Positions 1 through 8,452 are shown, numbered from the stretch's first letter. The stretch: 9,733 bases of DNA from Burkholderiales bacterium (GCA_947450745.1 CANFYD010000103.1:1-9733), one strand, 5' to 3'. Notes: generated by a model not told the origin, from the letters alone. Numbers and translations are program-made.

Positions 1-17
1 AGTGATAAACAACCGAT

Positions 18-21
18 GGAG
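18..21 (+). promoter_or_regulatory. Ribosome binding site of katG
   Basis: GGAG at 18-21 is followed by six bases and then the ATG at 28. The other in-frame ATG, at 16, overlaps this motif and would have no site of its own in a proper position. This decides the start at 28. Confidence 0.7.
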
Positions 22-27
22 ATAAGC

Positions 28-2226
<2,199 letters not shown>

Positions 2227-2234
2227 ATTCAGTG

Positions 2235-2254
2235 GCAGGGCTGCAAGGCCCTGC
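2235..2254 (+). other. Small hairpin just after katG
   Basis: GCAGGGC at 2235-2241 and GCCCTGC at 2248-2254 form a perfect 7-bp stem with a six-base loop, starting nine bases after the katG stop. No T-run follows, so it is not a terminator by itself. It could protect the 3' end of the mRNA or slow polymerase before the larger hairpin downstream. Confidence 0.5.
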
Positions 2255-2264
2255 ATTGAAATAG

Positions 2265-2300
2265 AAAGCGGCGCGGATCATCGATCCGCGCCGCTTTTTT
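2265..2300 (+). terminator. Bidirectional intrinsic terminator between katG and the methyltransferase gene
   Basis: The arms at 2265-2279 and 2283-2297 are perfectly complementary over 15 bp, are GC-rich in the middle, and enclose a three-base loop. On the plus strand the stem runs into six T residues (2295-2300), the classic form of a Rho-independent terminator for katG. Read on the minus strand, the stem is followed by TTTCTATTTC, so the same hairpin should also stop transcripts of the convergent methyltransferase gene. Confidence 0.93.
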
Positions 2301-2339
2301 ATGTGCGCAGCAATTTTTGCGAAGGGCACGGCACACAGC

Positions 2340-2361
2340 GCGGGTCAATGACCCGCCCTAC
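2340..2361 (-). repeat. REP-like element, single copy, GTAG head
   Basis: Read on the minus strand, a GTAG head (2358-2361) and one spacer base precede a hairpin with 7-bp arms, GCGGGTC/GACCCGC (2340-2346 and 2350-2356). The same head, spacer and arms occur twice more in this window (6836-6856 and 6899-6919). This is the form of repetitive extragenic palindromes mobilised by RAYT transposases. It lies 18 bases beyond the methyltransferase stop codon, a usual place for REPs, where they can stabilise or attenuate transcripts. Confidence 0.65.
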
Positions 2362-2379
2362 GGACTCGATTCCACCAGC

Positions 2380-3069
2380 TCAGCGGCGATAGCTGAGCAA
2401 CTGTCCGCTGTAGTTGACCGCTGCGCCGGGCGGCGACTTGAGGATGCGGTTTTGCAGCGCGTAGCCCAGGCTGGCCATGCGTTTGCTGAAGGCGGAGCGG
2501 TTGCCGCGATTCGGGTCGACGATCAGCACTTCGCCGCTGGGCATGGCGTGGCGGGCGATGAAGTCGGGCAGGCGGCCGATGTCGTCGCGCTCGTACAGCA
2601 CGTCGCTGCCGATGATCAGGTCGAAGCGGCCTTGCACGCGCGGGCGGCGCAAGCCCGTCGGGGCTTGCTCGGCTGGGGGCGTCCAGTCGCCGTGGCAGTA
2701 GCGCAGCGGGGGCAGGTCGTTGAGGCGCAGGTTTTCCAGCAGAAAGCTGCCGGCCAGCGGGTGGCAGTCGCTGGCGGTGACGAGGGCACCGCGCCGGTGG
2801 CTGACCAGGCTGGCCAGGCCCAGGCCGCAGCCGATTTCCAGAATCGTCTCGTCCTCCAGCAGCGGGCGCAGCGCCATCGCCTCGGCCAGATGCAGGCCGG
2901 ACGGCCACAACATGCCGAACAAGGGCCAGTGCGCCGATGAAATGCCCAGTGCGGCCGCCTCACCCAGCGGGTCGGAGAACTGCTGGCGGTCCAGCAGCGA
3001 GCGGATCTGCAAGCTGGCGGCGCCATCGATGCTGATGCACTCTTGTTTGAAAAATAACAGCCCCGGCAT
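2380..3069 (-). CDS. SAM-dependent methyltransferase, METTL21/Methyltransf_16 type
   Basis: Probable protein (often lysine) methyltransferase that uses S-adenosylmethionine; cytoplasmic, no signal peptide or membrane segment. Numbered from the second ATG (229 residues), WPSGLHLA at 55-62 is the usual lead-in of the family. LEIGCGLGLASL at 77-88 is SAM-binding motif I, and Asp101 in ASDCHP is the acidic residue at the end of strand 2. DW at 128-129 and SDVLYE at 155-160 match the Asp-x-x-Tyr post-motif II of METTL21-like enzymes. The start at 3069 is chosen over the in-frame ATG at 3075 because AAGG at 3079-3076 sits six bases before it but directly abuts the other. The gene converges on katG and has no operon partner within 400 bp. 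The substrate cannot be read from the sequence; a small-molecule methyltransferase is possible. Confidence 0.85.
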   Translation of the reverse strand: MPGLLFFKQECISIDGAASLQIRSLLDRQQFSDPLGEAAALGISSAHWPLFGMLWPSGLHLAEAMALRPLLEDETILEIGCGLGLASLVSHRRGALVTASDCHPLAGSFLLENLRLNDLPPLRYCHGDWTPPAEQAPTGLRRPRVQGRFDLIIGSDVLYERDDIGRLPDFIARHAMPSGEVLIVDPNRGNRSAFSKRMASLGYALQNRILKSPPGAAVNYSGQLLSYRR

Positions 3070-3075
3070 GACCAT

Positions 3076-3079
3076 CCTT
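3076..3079 (-). promoter_or_regulatory. Ribosome binding site of the methyltransferase gene
   Basis: AAGG on the minus strand ends directly at the upstream ATG (3075) and six bases before the second in-frame ATG (3069). The spacing favours 3069 as the true start. Confidence 0.5.
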
Positions 3080-3357
3080 GGTGACTGGCGCGGTCATCGC
3101 AGGTCTGGGGTGGGGGCGGGCAGGCCGGGTCGACCGATCGGTCGCCAAGCCTTGCTGCTGCGCCTTACCTTCGCCGTGCAATCCCGGACAGACGCTGTTG
3201 GGAAACCGCTGTTCCGCCAACGGGTGGCTGGGCATGCGGTCATTCAGTCGGCGCAATGCGGCACGGGGATGGTCGGGTCCGGCGCGGCGTCAGTCCCATC
3301 GGGATCAACGAGCGCGGCGAACAGGAGGCAAGCACGGAGGCAAGACGAAGAAGCAGT

Positions 3358-3403
3358 CCGGCCGCAGTGAATCGTCAGCATGGCGGACATTCACTGCGGC
3401 CGG
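3358..3403. repeat. Perfect 15-bp inverted repeat
   Basis: CCGGCCGCAGTGAAT at 3358-3372 and its exact complement at 3389-3403 flank 16 bases, within which GTC/GAC (3374-3376 and 3386-3388) can extend the stem past one bulged base. It lies about 110 bp beyond the helicase stop codon. No good T-run follows on either strand, so an ordinary intrinsic terminator is doubtful. It could be a Rho-type 3' end structure or a copy of an intergenic repeat. Confidence 0.75.
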
Positions 3404-3491
3404 GCAGCGTGGGAAGTGTAGGCGGCGCAGCGGGCCAAACCCGGCGCAGCCCGCTGACAGATTCGCGGCGGCTGCGGCTTACTGCCGGATC

Positions 3492-3508
3492 AGCGCAGCA
3501 GCTGCGCT
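3492..3508 (-). other. Short hairpin immediately after the helicase stop
   Basis: AGCGCAG (3492-3498) and CTGCGCT (3502-3508) form a 7-bp stem with a three-base loop, four bases beyond the helicase stop codon at 3513-3515. There is no T-run after it on the minus strand, so termination here would need Rho or the larger hairpin further on. Confidence 0.4.
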
Positions 3509-3512
3509 CCTC

Positions 3513-5852
3513 TCAGCGCCGTCCGCGCGTCTGCCAGAGCGGCTTCTTGCCCTTCAGATGGCGTTCGATGCCGTCATTCAGGCGGCTGCGCAGGTCCACC
3601 ACGGCGGGCACTTGGCCGTAGATGCCGGGGAAGCGCAGGTCCAGCCACAGCCACAGCGTGCAGGAGCGCAGCGCTTGCTCCATGCGGTCCAGGCGGCTGT
3701 GCTCGTCCACGTCCTGCAAGAACCAGGGCGAACCGGCGTTGCCGCTGATGGCATGGCGGTGCGTCCATTCAAGGAACTCCTGCACCTGCGCATCGGTGCG
3801 GGTGTCGACCGGGGCCTGCGCGTAGATGAAGCGCTGCTTCAGCGACAGGCTGCCGGCCGAGCGGTCCAGCTCATCGGCCAGCTCCAGCATCTGCTCCAGC
3901 TCGGCCACCTCGAAATGCGCGTCGTCCAGCAGCAGCTGATCCATGAACACATCGAGCACCGCGCGCAGTTTGTTCAAGTCCAGCCGCGTCGCAATGGTGG
4001 TGATGTGCCACCAGTTCGGCGCCACGGCCGCCTTGAATTCGCGCGGCGCTTTGGGCGTTTTCGGCAGCAAGTCTTTCAGGGTGCGGGCGGCGGCCGGTTC
4101 GGCCTCGCGCAGCACGCCGACAAAGCCCTCGTCATGCATGCCATAACGCCCAGCCCGGCCGGCAATTTGGTGCACCTCGGAGACGGTCAATTGCCGGTCG
4201 GCCTGGCCGTCGAACTTGGTCATGGTGCTGAACAGCACGCGCCGGATCGGCAGGTTCAGCCCCATGCCGATCGCATCGGTGGCGACCAGAATATGCGTGG
4301 CGCCCTGGGCAAAGCGCTCGGCCTCGCGGCGTCGCACTTCGGGCGGCAGCGCGCCGTAAATCACCGACACCGGATGCCCGGCCGCCGCGATCTGGTCACG
4401 CAGCATCAGCACCTCGCGGCGGCTGAAGGCCACCACCGCGTCGCCATGCTTGAGCGCCGCAATCGGCACCGGCGCGGCCAGCAGCTGCACCTCTTGCTTG
4501 CGCTCGAAATGGCGCACCGTGCAGCGCTCGCCGCACAGACCCAGCAGGTTCTCGATGGCCGGCGCGGCGTAGGCCGAGCAGATGATGATCAGCTCATTCG
4601 CCGGCACCGCCACGATCGCTTGCGTCCAGGCCCAACCCCGGTAAAGGTCGAAGAGCATTTGCGCTTCGTCGATCACCGCCACGTCGATAGGCTTGGTGGT
4701 GTTGACCATTTCGATCGTGCTGGAGACCACGCGGGCGTCTTCGGCTGGCACGTTTTCCTCGCCGGTCAGCAGCGAGCAGGCCACGCCACGGCCGACCAGC
4801 CGGTCCCGACCTTCCAGCGCCAGCAAACGCAGCGGGGCCAGGTAAGCGCCGTTGTGCGCGGTGGCCAGGCGCTCAAAAGCCGCGTGCGTCTTGCCGCTGT
4901 TGGGCGGGCCGACGAACAGCGTGACCGTGCGCTGCAGCCGCCGGGCGGCGTCGAACGTGTCCGGGTAGCCCTGAAACGCCAGCTCGTCGTTGAGCCCGGC
5001 CAGCGTGTCCAGCTCGGCCACGCGGTGCTCCCAGCGGTCTTGCGCACGGGTGCAAGCGGCCAGCAGCAGCGGTAGCGCTTGCGGCGTGGCGCATTCCGCT
5101 TGCAGACGCGGCAGCAGCGATTCCAAGTGTTCGGGGTGGCCCGATTCGCTGCGCGCCAACAGCGCTTCCAGATGCGCCAGCAACTCGGCCGCCGCAGCAT
5201 AGGCCGGCACCGCACCGATGGCGGCTTGCAAGGCAGGCAGCTCGCCGCTGCGATAAAACTCCCAGACGGCGTCCACCTGCGCGGGGCCGAGTGCGACGCG
5301 GAAGGCAACCGGAATCTGCCAGTCCGGCTCGGGCAAGCTCAGCACTTGGCTGCACAAACGCGTCCAGCCCAGGCCGAGCCGCGCCAGGCCCAGCGCCTCC
5401 AGTTGGGCACCGCGTTGCAGCATCAAGGCCCGCACGGTCGGCGCAATGCCGACGGTGTCGAGGTGGCGCAGCGCGGTGGCCATCAGCTCGGGCGCAATCC
5501 AGCGGCTCGGCCGCGCGCCGGCCACGGCCTTTTGCAGCAGGATCAAGCCCTGCTGGTCGAGCTGCTCGTCCTTCGCGTGCTCACCGGCAAATTCGGCCGG
5601 CGTGGTCACTTGCGGCAGCTGGTAGGCCGCTTGGCGGATGCGCAGCAATTGCTCCGGCCCGATGTCGGCCGGCAAGCGGCTGTGATGGCGGGCAAACGGC
5701 AGGTTGGCGGTTTGCGGATGCTGCTTGGCAGCGGGCGTCAAGGGCGGCGTGGAGGCTGAAGACGGCTGAGTCAGAGGCTGATTCGCAGGCGATTCAGTCG
5801 ACGCGGGCGATGACGAGGGCGCTGTGGCGCTGGGTGGGTTGGTATTTGGCAC
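3513..5852 (-). CDS. SUV3-like ATP-dependent RNA helicase (DExH, superfamily 2)
   Basis: Probable NTP-driven RNA helicase of the SUV3 family. The mitochondrial members unwind RNA for the PNPase degradosome; the role in bacteria is inferred. The 779-residue product has an S/P/T/A-rich, probably disordered tail (1-50) and an alpha-helical N-terminal region (60-300). Two RecA folds follow: Walker A GPPNSGKT at 315-322, DEAQ at 395-398, ALPPEVRRREAERF at 501-514, TDAIGMGLNLPIRR at 525-538, and QIAGRAGR at 562-569 with the arginine finger. A helical C-terminal region (610-779) completes it. The DAIGMGLNL and QIAGRAGR blocks are diagnostic of SUV3 rather than DEAD-box enzymes. The start is uncertain: GTG at 5852 has no ribosome binding site, the frame stays open further upstream, and the first internal ATG (residue 124) would remove conserved sequence. 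The gene is divergent from the CHAP gene. Confidence 0.9.
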   Translation of the reverse strand: MPNTNPPSATAPSSSPASTESPANQPLTQPSSASTPPLTPAAKQHPQTANLPFARHHSRLPADIGPEQLLRIRQAAYQLPQVTTPAEFAGEHAKDEQLDQQGLILLQKAVAGARPSRWIAPELMATALRHLDTVGIAPTVRALMLQRGAQLEALGLARLGLGWTRLCSQVLSLPEPDWQIPVAFRVALGPAQVDAVWEFYRSGELPALQAAIGAVPAYAAAAELLAHLEALLARSESGHPEHLESLLPRLQAECATPQALPLLLAACTRAQDRWEHRVAELDTLAGLNDELAFQGYPDTFDAARRLQRTVTLFVGPPNSGKTHAAFERLATAHNGAYLAPLRLLALEGRDRLVGRGVACSLLTGEENVPAEDARVVSSTIEMVNTTKPIDVAVIDEAQMLFDLYRGWAWTQAIVAVPANELIIICSAYAAPAIENLLGLCGERCTVRHFERKQEVQLLAAPVPIAALKHGDAVVAFSRREVLMLRDQIAAAGHPVSVIYGALPPEVRRREAERFAQGATHILVATDAIGMGLNLPIRRVLFSTMTKFDGQADRQLTVSEVHQIAGRAGRYGMHDEGFVGVLREAEPAAARTLKDLLPKTPKAPREFKAAVAPNWWHITTIATRLDLNKLRAVLDVFMDQLLLDDAHFEVAELEQMLELADELDRSAGSLSLKQRFIYAQAPVDTRTDAQVQEFLEWTHRHAISGNAGSPWFLQDVDEHSRLDRMEQALRSCTLWLWLDLRFPGIYGQVPAVVDLRSRLNDGIERHLKGKKPLWQTRGRR

Positions 5853-6028
5853 CGGGGGAGTTAACCACAGGTTCGGGCCGCGCCGAAAAGCCGGCTGCTG
5901 CCCTGTTGTTAGGGATACGTGCGGCTGCGGGAACTTCAGACACTCAGGCGCGACGGCTGCCCGTCGGAGCGCGATTCTCTGGACCGAATTCCCAAACCCC
6001 CTGCGCTCAATCCAACAAGGAGACAGTC
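5853..6028. other. Divergent intergenic region between helicase and CHAP genes
   Basis: These 176 bp must carry promoters for both directions, but no convincing -35/-10 pair is visible on either strand. A hairpin with 6-bp arms CGACGG/CCGTCG (5951-5956 and 5961-5966) and a four-base loop lies in the likely leader of the CHAP gene. The helicase frame stays open through at least the first part of this stretch, so its true start could lie here. Confidence 0.4.
6017..6022 (+). promoter_or_regulatory. Ribosome binding site of the CHAP gene
   Basis: AAGGAG at 6017-6022 (AAGGAGA including the next base) lies six bases before the ATG at 6029. It is close to the ideal Shine-Dalgarno sequence and fixes the start there, although the same frame is open far upstream. 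Confidence 0.8.
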
Positions 6029-6826
6029 ATGCAATTCCCCGGACGAGTCATCAAGGTCGGCGAGGCCGATGCCAGCATTGTCCAAGCGCTCAAAAAGCAG
6101 CTCAACATCGACCTCGGGCTGAACGCCGACCCCAAGCTCAAGCTGGACGAAAGCAACCCGAGCTACGGCCCTGGCATGCGCCAGACGGTCAAATTGTTCC
6201 AGGCCCGCCATGTGGACCCGCAAGGCCGGCCGCTGAAGCAGGACGGCGAGGTCGGTGCCATCACCTGGTCGGTGCTGTTCGGCACGGACCAGGTGGCCAG
6301 CGTCGATCAAGCCGTGGACCCGTTGCTGGCCCAGGTGATCAAGGTGGCGCAAGGCGAGGAGGCGAAGCAGGTGCGCGAACAGCCGGTCAACTCCAACTCC
6401 GGCCCGCAGGTTGATGTCTACCTCGCCAGCGTCGGCTTGGGGCCGGGCTTTTCCTGGTGTTGTGCTTTCACTTACTACTGCTTCCAGCAGGCCGCCAGCC
6501 AGATGAATCGTGCGAACCCGATGGTGAAAACAGCCGGCTGCCTGAAGCATTGGCAAGATGCGCCGTCCAACGGTGGGCGGCGGATTGCGGCCAGCGACGC
6601 GCTGGCCAACCCCGGCCTGCTCAAGCCCGGCATGCTCTTCATCATGGATCACGGCGGTGGCCTGGGCCACACCGGCCTCATCGAATCAGTCGCCGGCGGC
6701 TTGCTGACCACCATCGAAGGCAACACCGACGGCAGCCGCACCCGCGAGGGCGGCGGCGTCTATCGCCTGGTGCGCAAGGTCAGCGAAATCAACAAGGGTT
6801 ATATCGACTACGCCAAGTCAGCTTGA
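6029..6826 (+). CDS. Peptidoglycan-binding and CHAP-domain cell wall hydrolase
   Basis: Predicted cysteine peptidase/amidase acting on peptidoglycan. The 265-residue product has an N-terminal peptidoglycan-binding-like domain (about 8-86; repeat elements GPGMRQTVKLFQARH and DGEVGAITWSVLF) joined to a CHAP domain (about 95-265). The catalytic cysteine is most likely Cys144 in SWCCAF, the histidine is His214 in GHTGLIES, and the third position falls in EGNT (230-233), as in other CHAP enzymes. There is no signal peptide, lipobox or membrane segment. Export would therefore need another route, such as a secretion system, cell lysis or a phage holin, none of which is encoded nearby. The start is set by AAGGAG at 6017-6022. 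It stands alone between a divergent helicase gene and a 153-bp gap. It may be a phage-derived endolysin, a secreted antibacterial effector or a housekeeping hydrolase; the sequence does not decide. Confidence 0.85.
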   Translation: MQFPGRVIKVGEADASIVQALKKQLNIDLGLNADPKLKLDESNPSYGPGMRQTVKLFQARHVDPQGRPLKQDGEVGAITWSVLFGTDQVASVDQAVDPLLAQVIKVAQGEEAKQVREQPVNSNSGPQVDVYLASVGLGPGFSWCCAFTYYCFQQAASQMNRANPMVKTAGCLKHWQDAPSNGGRRIAASDALANPGLLKPGMLFIMDHGGGLGHTGLIESVAGGLLTTIEGNTDGSRTREGGGVYRLVRKVSEINKGYIDYAKSA

Positions 6827-6835
6827 GGGTGCGTT

Positions 6836-6919
6836 GTAGTGCGGGTCGCGACCCGCGTGTGGCCGACTGTTGCAACCGTGCCGCCGCCGGAATCGCTCGC
6901 GGGTCTTGGCCCGCCCTAC
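6836..6919. repeat. REPIN-like unit: two inverted REP elements
   Basis: The plus-strand copy has the head GTAG (6836-6839), one spacer base and the perfect palindrome GCGGGTCGCGACCCGC (6841-6856). The minus-strand copy has arms at 6899-6905 and 6908-6914, with one G:T wobble, then one spacer base and the head read as CTAC (6916-6919). The two point towards each other across about 42 bases, the layout of a REP doublet or REPIN. Both match the single copy at 2340-2361. It fills most of the gap between the CHAP and DUF2868 genes and starts ten bases after the CHAP stop. A RAYT transposase elsewhere in the genome would be the expected mobiliser. Confidence 0.7.
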
Positions 6920-6965
6920 GGGAACCGTACCGCCGCCTACACTGCGCCGGCACGCCCCTCGTGCA

Positions 6966-6973
6966 GGGGAGAG
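6966..6973 (+). promoter_or_regulatory. Ribosome binding site of the DUF2868 gene, partly inside a hairpin
   Basis: GGGGAGAG at 6966-6973 lies upstream of the TTG start at 6980, with eight bases between its GGAG core and the start. Its first four G residues can pair with CCCC at 6955-6958 in a small stem (CCCCT 6955-6959, AGGGG 6965-6969, five-base loop). Together with the TTG codon, this suggests modest translation. Confidence 0.6.
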
Positions 6974-6979
6974 TGATTT

Positions 6980-8452
6980 TTGACATCGATTGAAACCGCC
7001 GCCGCATCAGAGCAATCAGCCCGCCCGGCGCAAAGCCGGCTGGTCCAATTGATCAAGCTGCGTGCGGTCCAGCGGGCCGAGGCGCTGCAGCCGCTGGACG
7101 ATGTGGAGGCGCTGCGCAGTGCGCATGCCCAGTACCTGACACCGCAAGACCGCGTGCTGGCGCGGGCCGAGGTGCTGGCCGCGCAGCTGGGGCTGGATGC
7201 CGAGCTGGCGCTGTGGCGCACGCGGCTGCTGTGGGTGGCGCTGGCCGCAGCGGCCGGGGTGGGCTTGCTGTCCTATGGCTTGATCAGCGCGGTGGTCGGG
7301 GGCGACCGCCGCATCAACGCGATGGCCGCGCTGCTGGCGGTGCTGGGCCCGCATTTGCTGAGCTTGTCGCTGTGGCTGCTTTCCTTGCTGTTCGGCGCGA
7401 GTTCAGGCTCAGGCGGCGGGCTGGCGAAATGGGCGCTCGGCTGGAGCACCCGCCTGCCGGGCTTGCGCGGCGAGCGCCAGCAAACCGCTCGCCTGGTGCT
7501 GGACGCCACGCTCGATGTGCTGGGCCAGTCCGGCCGCCTGCTGCTCTGGAGCCTGGGCCTGTTGACGCACCTGATCTGGTCGCTGGCCTTTGTGCTGACC
7601 TTGCTCGGCCTGTTGGCGGCCTTCTCCTTTTTGTCCTACCAACTGACCTGGGAGACCACCATCCTGGACGGCGCGGTGTTCGCCCGCTTTGCGCACGCGG
7701 TGGGCAGCGTGCCGGCGTGGCTGGGTTTTGCCACGCCGGATGTCGGCCAGCTGTTGACCGGCCAGGGCGATCACCGGGGCTGGGCTTGGTGGTTGATCGG
7801 TTGCACCCTGGTGTACGGCCTGGGCTTGCGTTTGGCTGCGTTGCTGGTCAGCGGCATGGCGGTGTGGCTGCTGCTGCGCGGCCTGACTTTGAAGGGCGGC
7901 GTGGACAGCACCGACCCCTACATCCGGCGTTTGCTGGCGCGCTTTGAGGCGCTGCAACAGCCGCTGCTGCTGGACCCGGAGCAGCCGACGCCGGCGCTGC
8001 CGGGATCGGCGCAGCTTCTACCCCGCGACTTGAGCCACCGGCTGCCGCTGGCGCTGCTGGCCTTTGAGCTGCCGCCCGCGCTGGCCTGGCCGCCGGCCGG
8101 TCTGCAAGCCGCCGCTGCTTTGGCGGCTGCCAGCGGCCTGCTGGCCAGCACCGCCGGTGCAGCGGCTGAAAAGCGCGCGCTGCTGGCCCAGTTGGAAGCG
8201 GCCCTGCCGCAGCGCTTGCTGCTGGTCTGCAACGGCCAAGCCAGCCCGGACCGCAGCACCGAGCGCTTTTTGCGTGCCGCCTGCGGCCATGCCGAACGCT
8301 CGGCGTTGTACTTGCTGTCGTCCACCGACACGGCCGGCGCGGCCGAGTCGCTGCAGCGCTGGCGCGACTGGCTGGCCACGCTGGAGCTGCCGCTGGACGC
8401 GCTGTTCGATGACGCCTGCGCTGCGGCGAGTTGGGCCGGAGCCCCGCCATGA
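6980..8452 (+). CDS. DUF2868 family multi-pass membrane protein
   Basis: Function unknown. The 490-residue product matches the DUF2868 family, known as the upstream partner of DUF3482 GTPases in beta- and gammaproteobacteria. It has a charged, cytoplasmic-looking N-terminus (1-80) and then hydrophobic segments at roughly 83-106, 114-138, 186-219 (possibly two passes) and 270-300. A soluble C-terminal part follows (about 310-490), rich in Ala and Leu, with LPQRLLLVCNGQ near 409-420. There is no cleavable signal peptide. The start is TTG at 6980, supported by GGGGAGAG upstream; a GTG at 6973 in another frame stops after six codons. The gene ends in a four-base ATGA overlap with the GTPase gene, so the two are almost certainly co-translated and probably act together at the inner membrane. 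The family assignment rests on the overall pattern and context, since the family has few sharp motifs. Confidence 0.8.
   Translation: MTSIETAAASEQSARPAQSRLVQLIKLRAVQRAEALQPLDDVEALRSAHAQYLTPQDRVLARAEVLAAQLGLDAELALWRTRLLWVALAAAAGVGLLSYGLISAVVGGDRRINAMAALLAVLGPHLLSLSLWLLSLLFGASSGSGGGLAKWALGWSTRLPGLRGERQQTARLVLDATLDVLGQSGRLLLWSLGLLTHLIWSLAFVLTLLGLLAAFSFLSYQLTWETTILDGAVFARFAHAVGSVPAWLGFATPDVGQLLTGQGDHRGWAWWLIGCTLVYGLGLRLAALLVSGMAVWLLLRGLTLKGGVDSTDPYIRRLLARFEALQQPLLLDPEQPTPALPGSAQLLPRDLSHRLPLALLAFELPPALAWPPAGLQAAAALAAASGLLASTAGAAAEKRALLAQLEAALPQRLLLVCNGQASPDRSTERFLRAACGHAERSALYLLSSTDTAGAAESLQRWRDWLATLELPLDALFDDACAAASWAGAPP

Larger units (their letters stand above)
3076..3512. other. Non-coding gap of about 440 bp
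   Basis: No open frame here has recognisable motifs, and those present are extensions or shadows of neighbouring frames. It must hold the promoter of the methyltransferase gene and the end of the helicase transcript (both minus strand), but no clear -35/-10 pair was seen. It holds a perfect 14-bp palindrome, CGACCGATCGGTCG (3131-3144), and two copies of GGAGGCAAG (3324-3332 and 3336-3344). A 15-bp inverted repeat lies at 3358-3403, and a short hairpin at 3492-3508 (arms AGCGCAG/CTGCGCT) sits just past the helicase stop. No tRNA cloverleaf was recognised. Confidence 0.6.

Noticed and set aside
3324..3344. Two copies of GGAGGCAAG spaced by 12 bp
   Set aside because: Only two short copies with different flanks; not a tandem array or CRISPR, and possible by chance.
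3256..3621. Possible small gene in the 3.1-3.5 kb gap
   Set aside because: Its product is Arg/Ser-rich and without motifs, there is no convincing ribosome binding site, and it runs antisense into the helicase gene.
3078..5075. 665-codon open frame on the plus strand opposite the helicase
   Set aside because: It is antisense to the conserved helicase motifs, with Arg/Gln/His-rich composition typical of GC-bias shadows. It gave no domain match by eye.
5291..6826. 511-codon version of the CHAP gene starting inside the helicase gene
   Set aside because: The extra N-terminal part is antisense to the helicase and low complexity. A near-ideal ribosome binding site marks the ATG at 6029.
6938..6943. 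TACACT as a possible -10 box for the DUF2868 gene
   Set aside because: No -35-like hexamer lies at the right distance, and the sequence is part of a GC-rich stretch next to the REP element.
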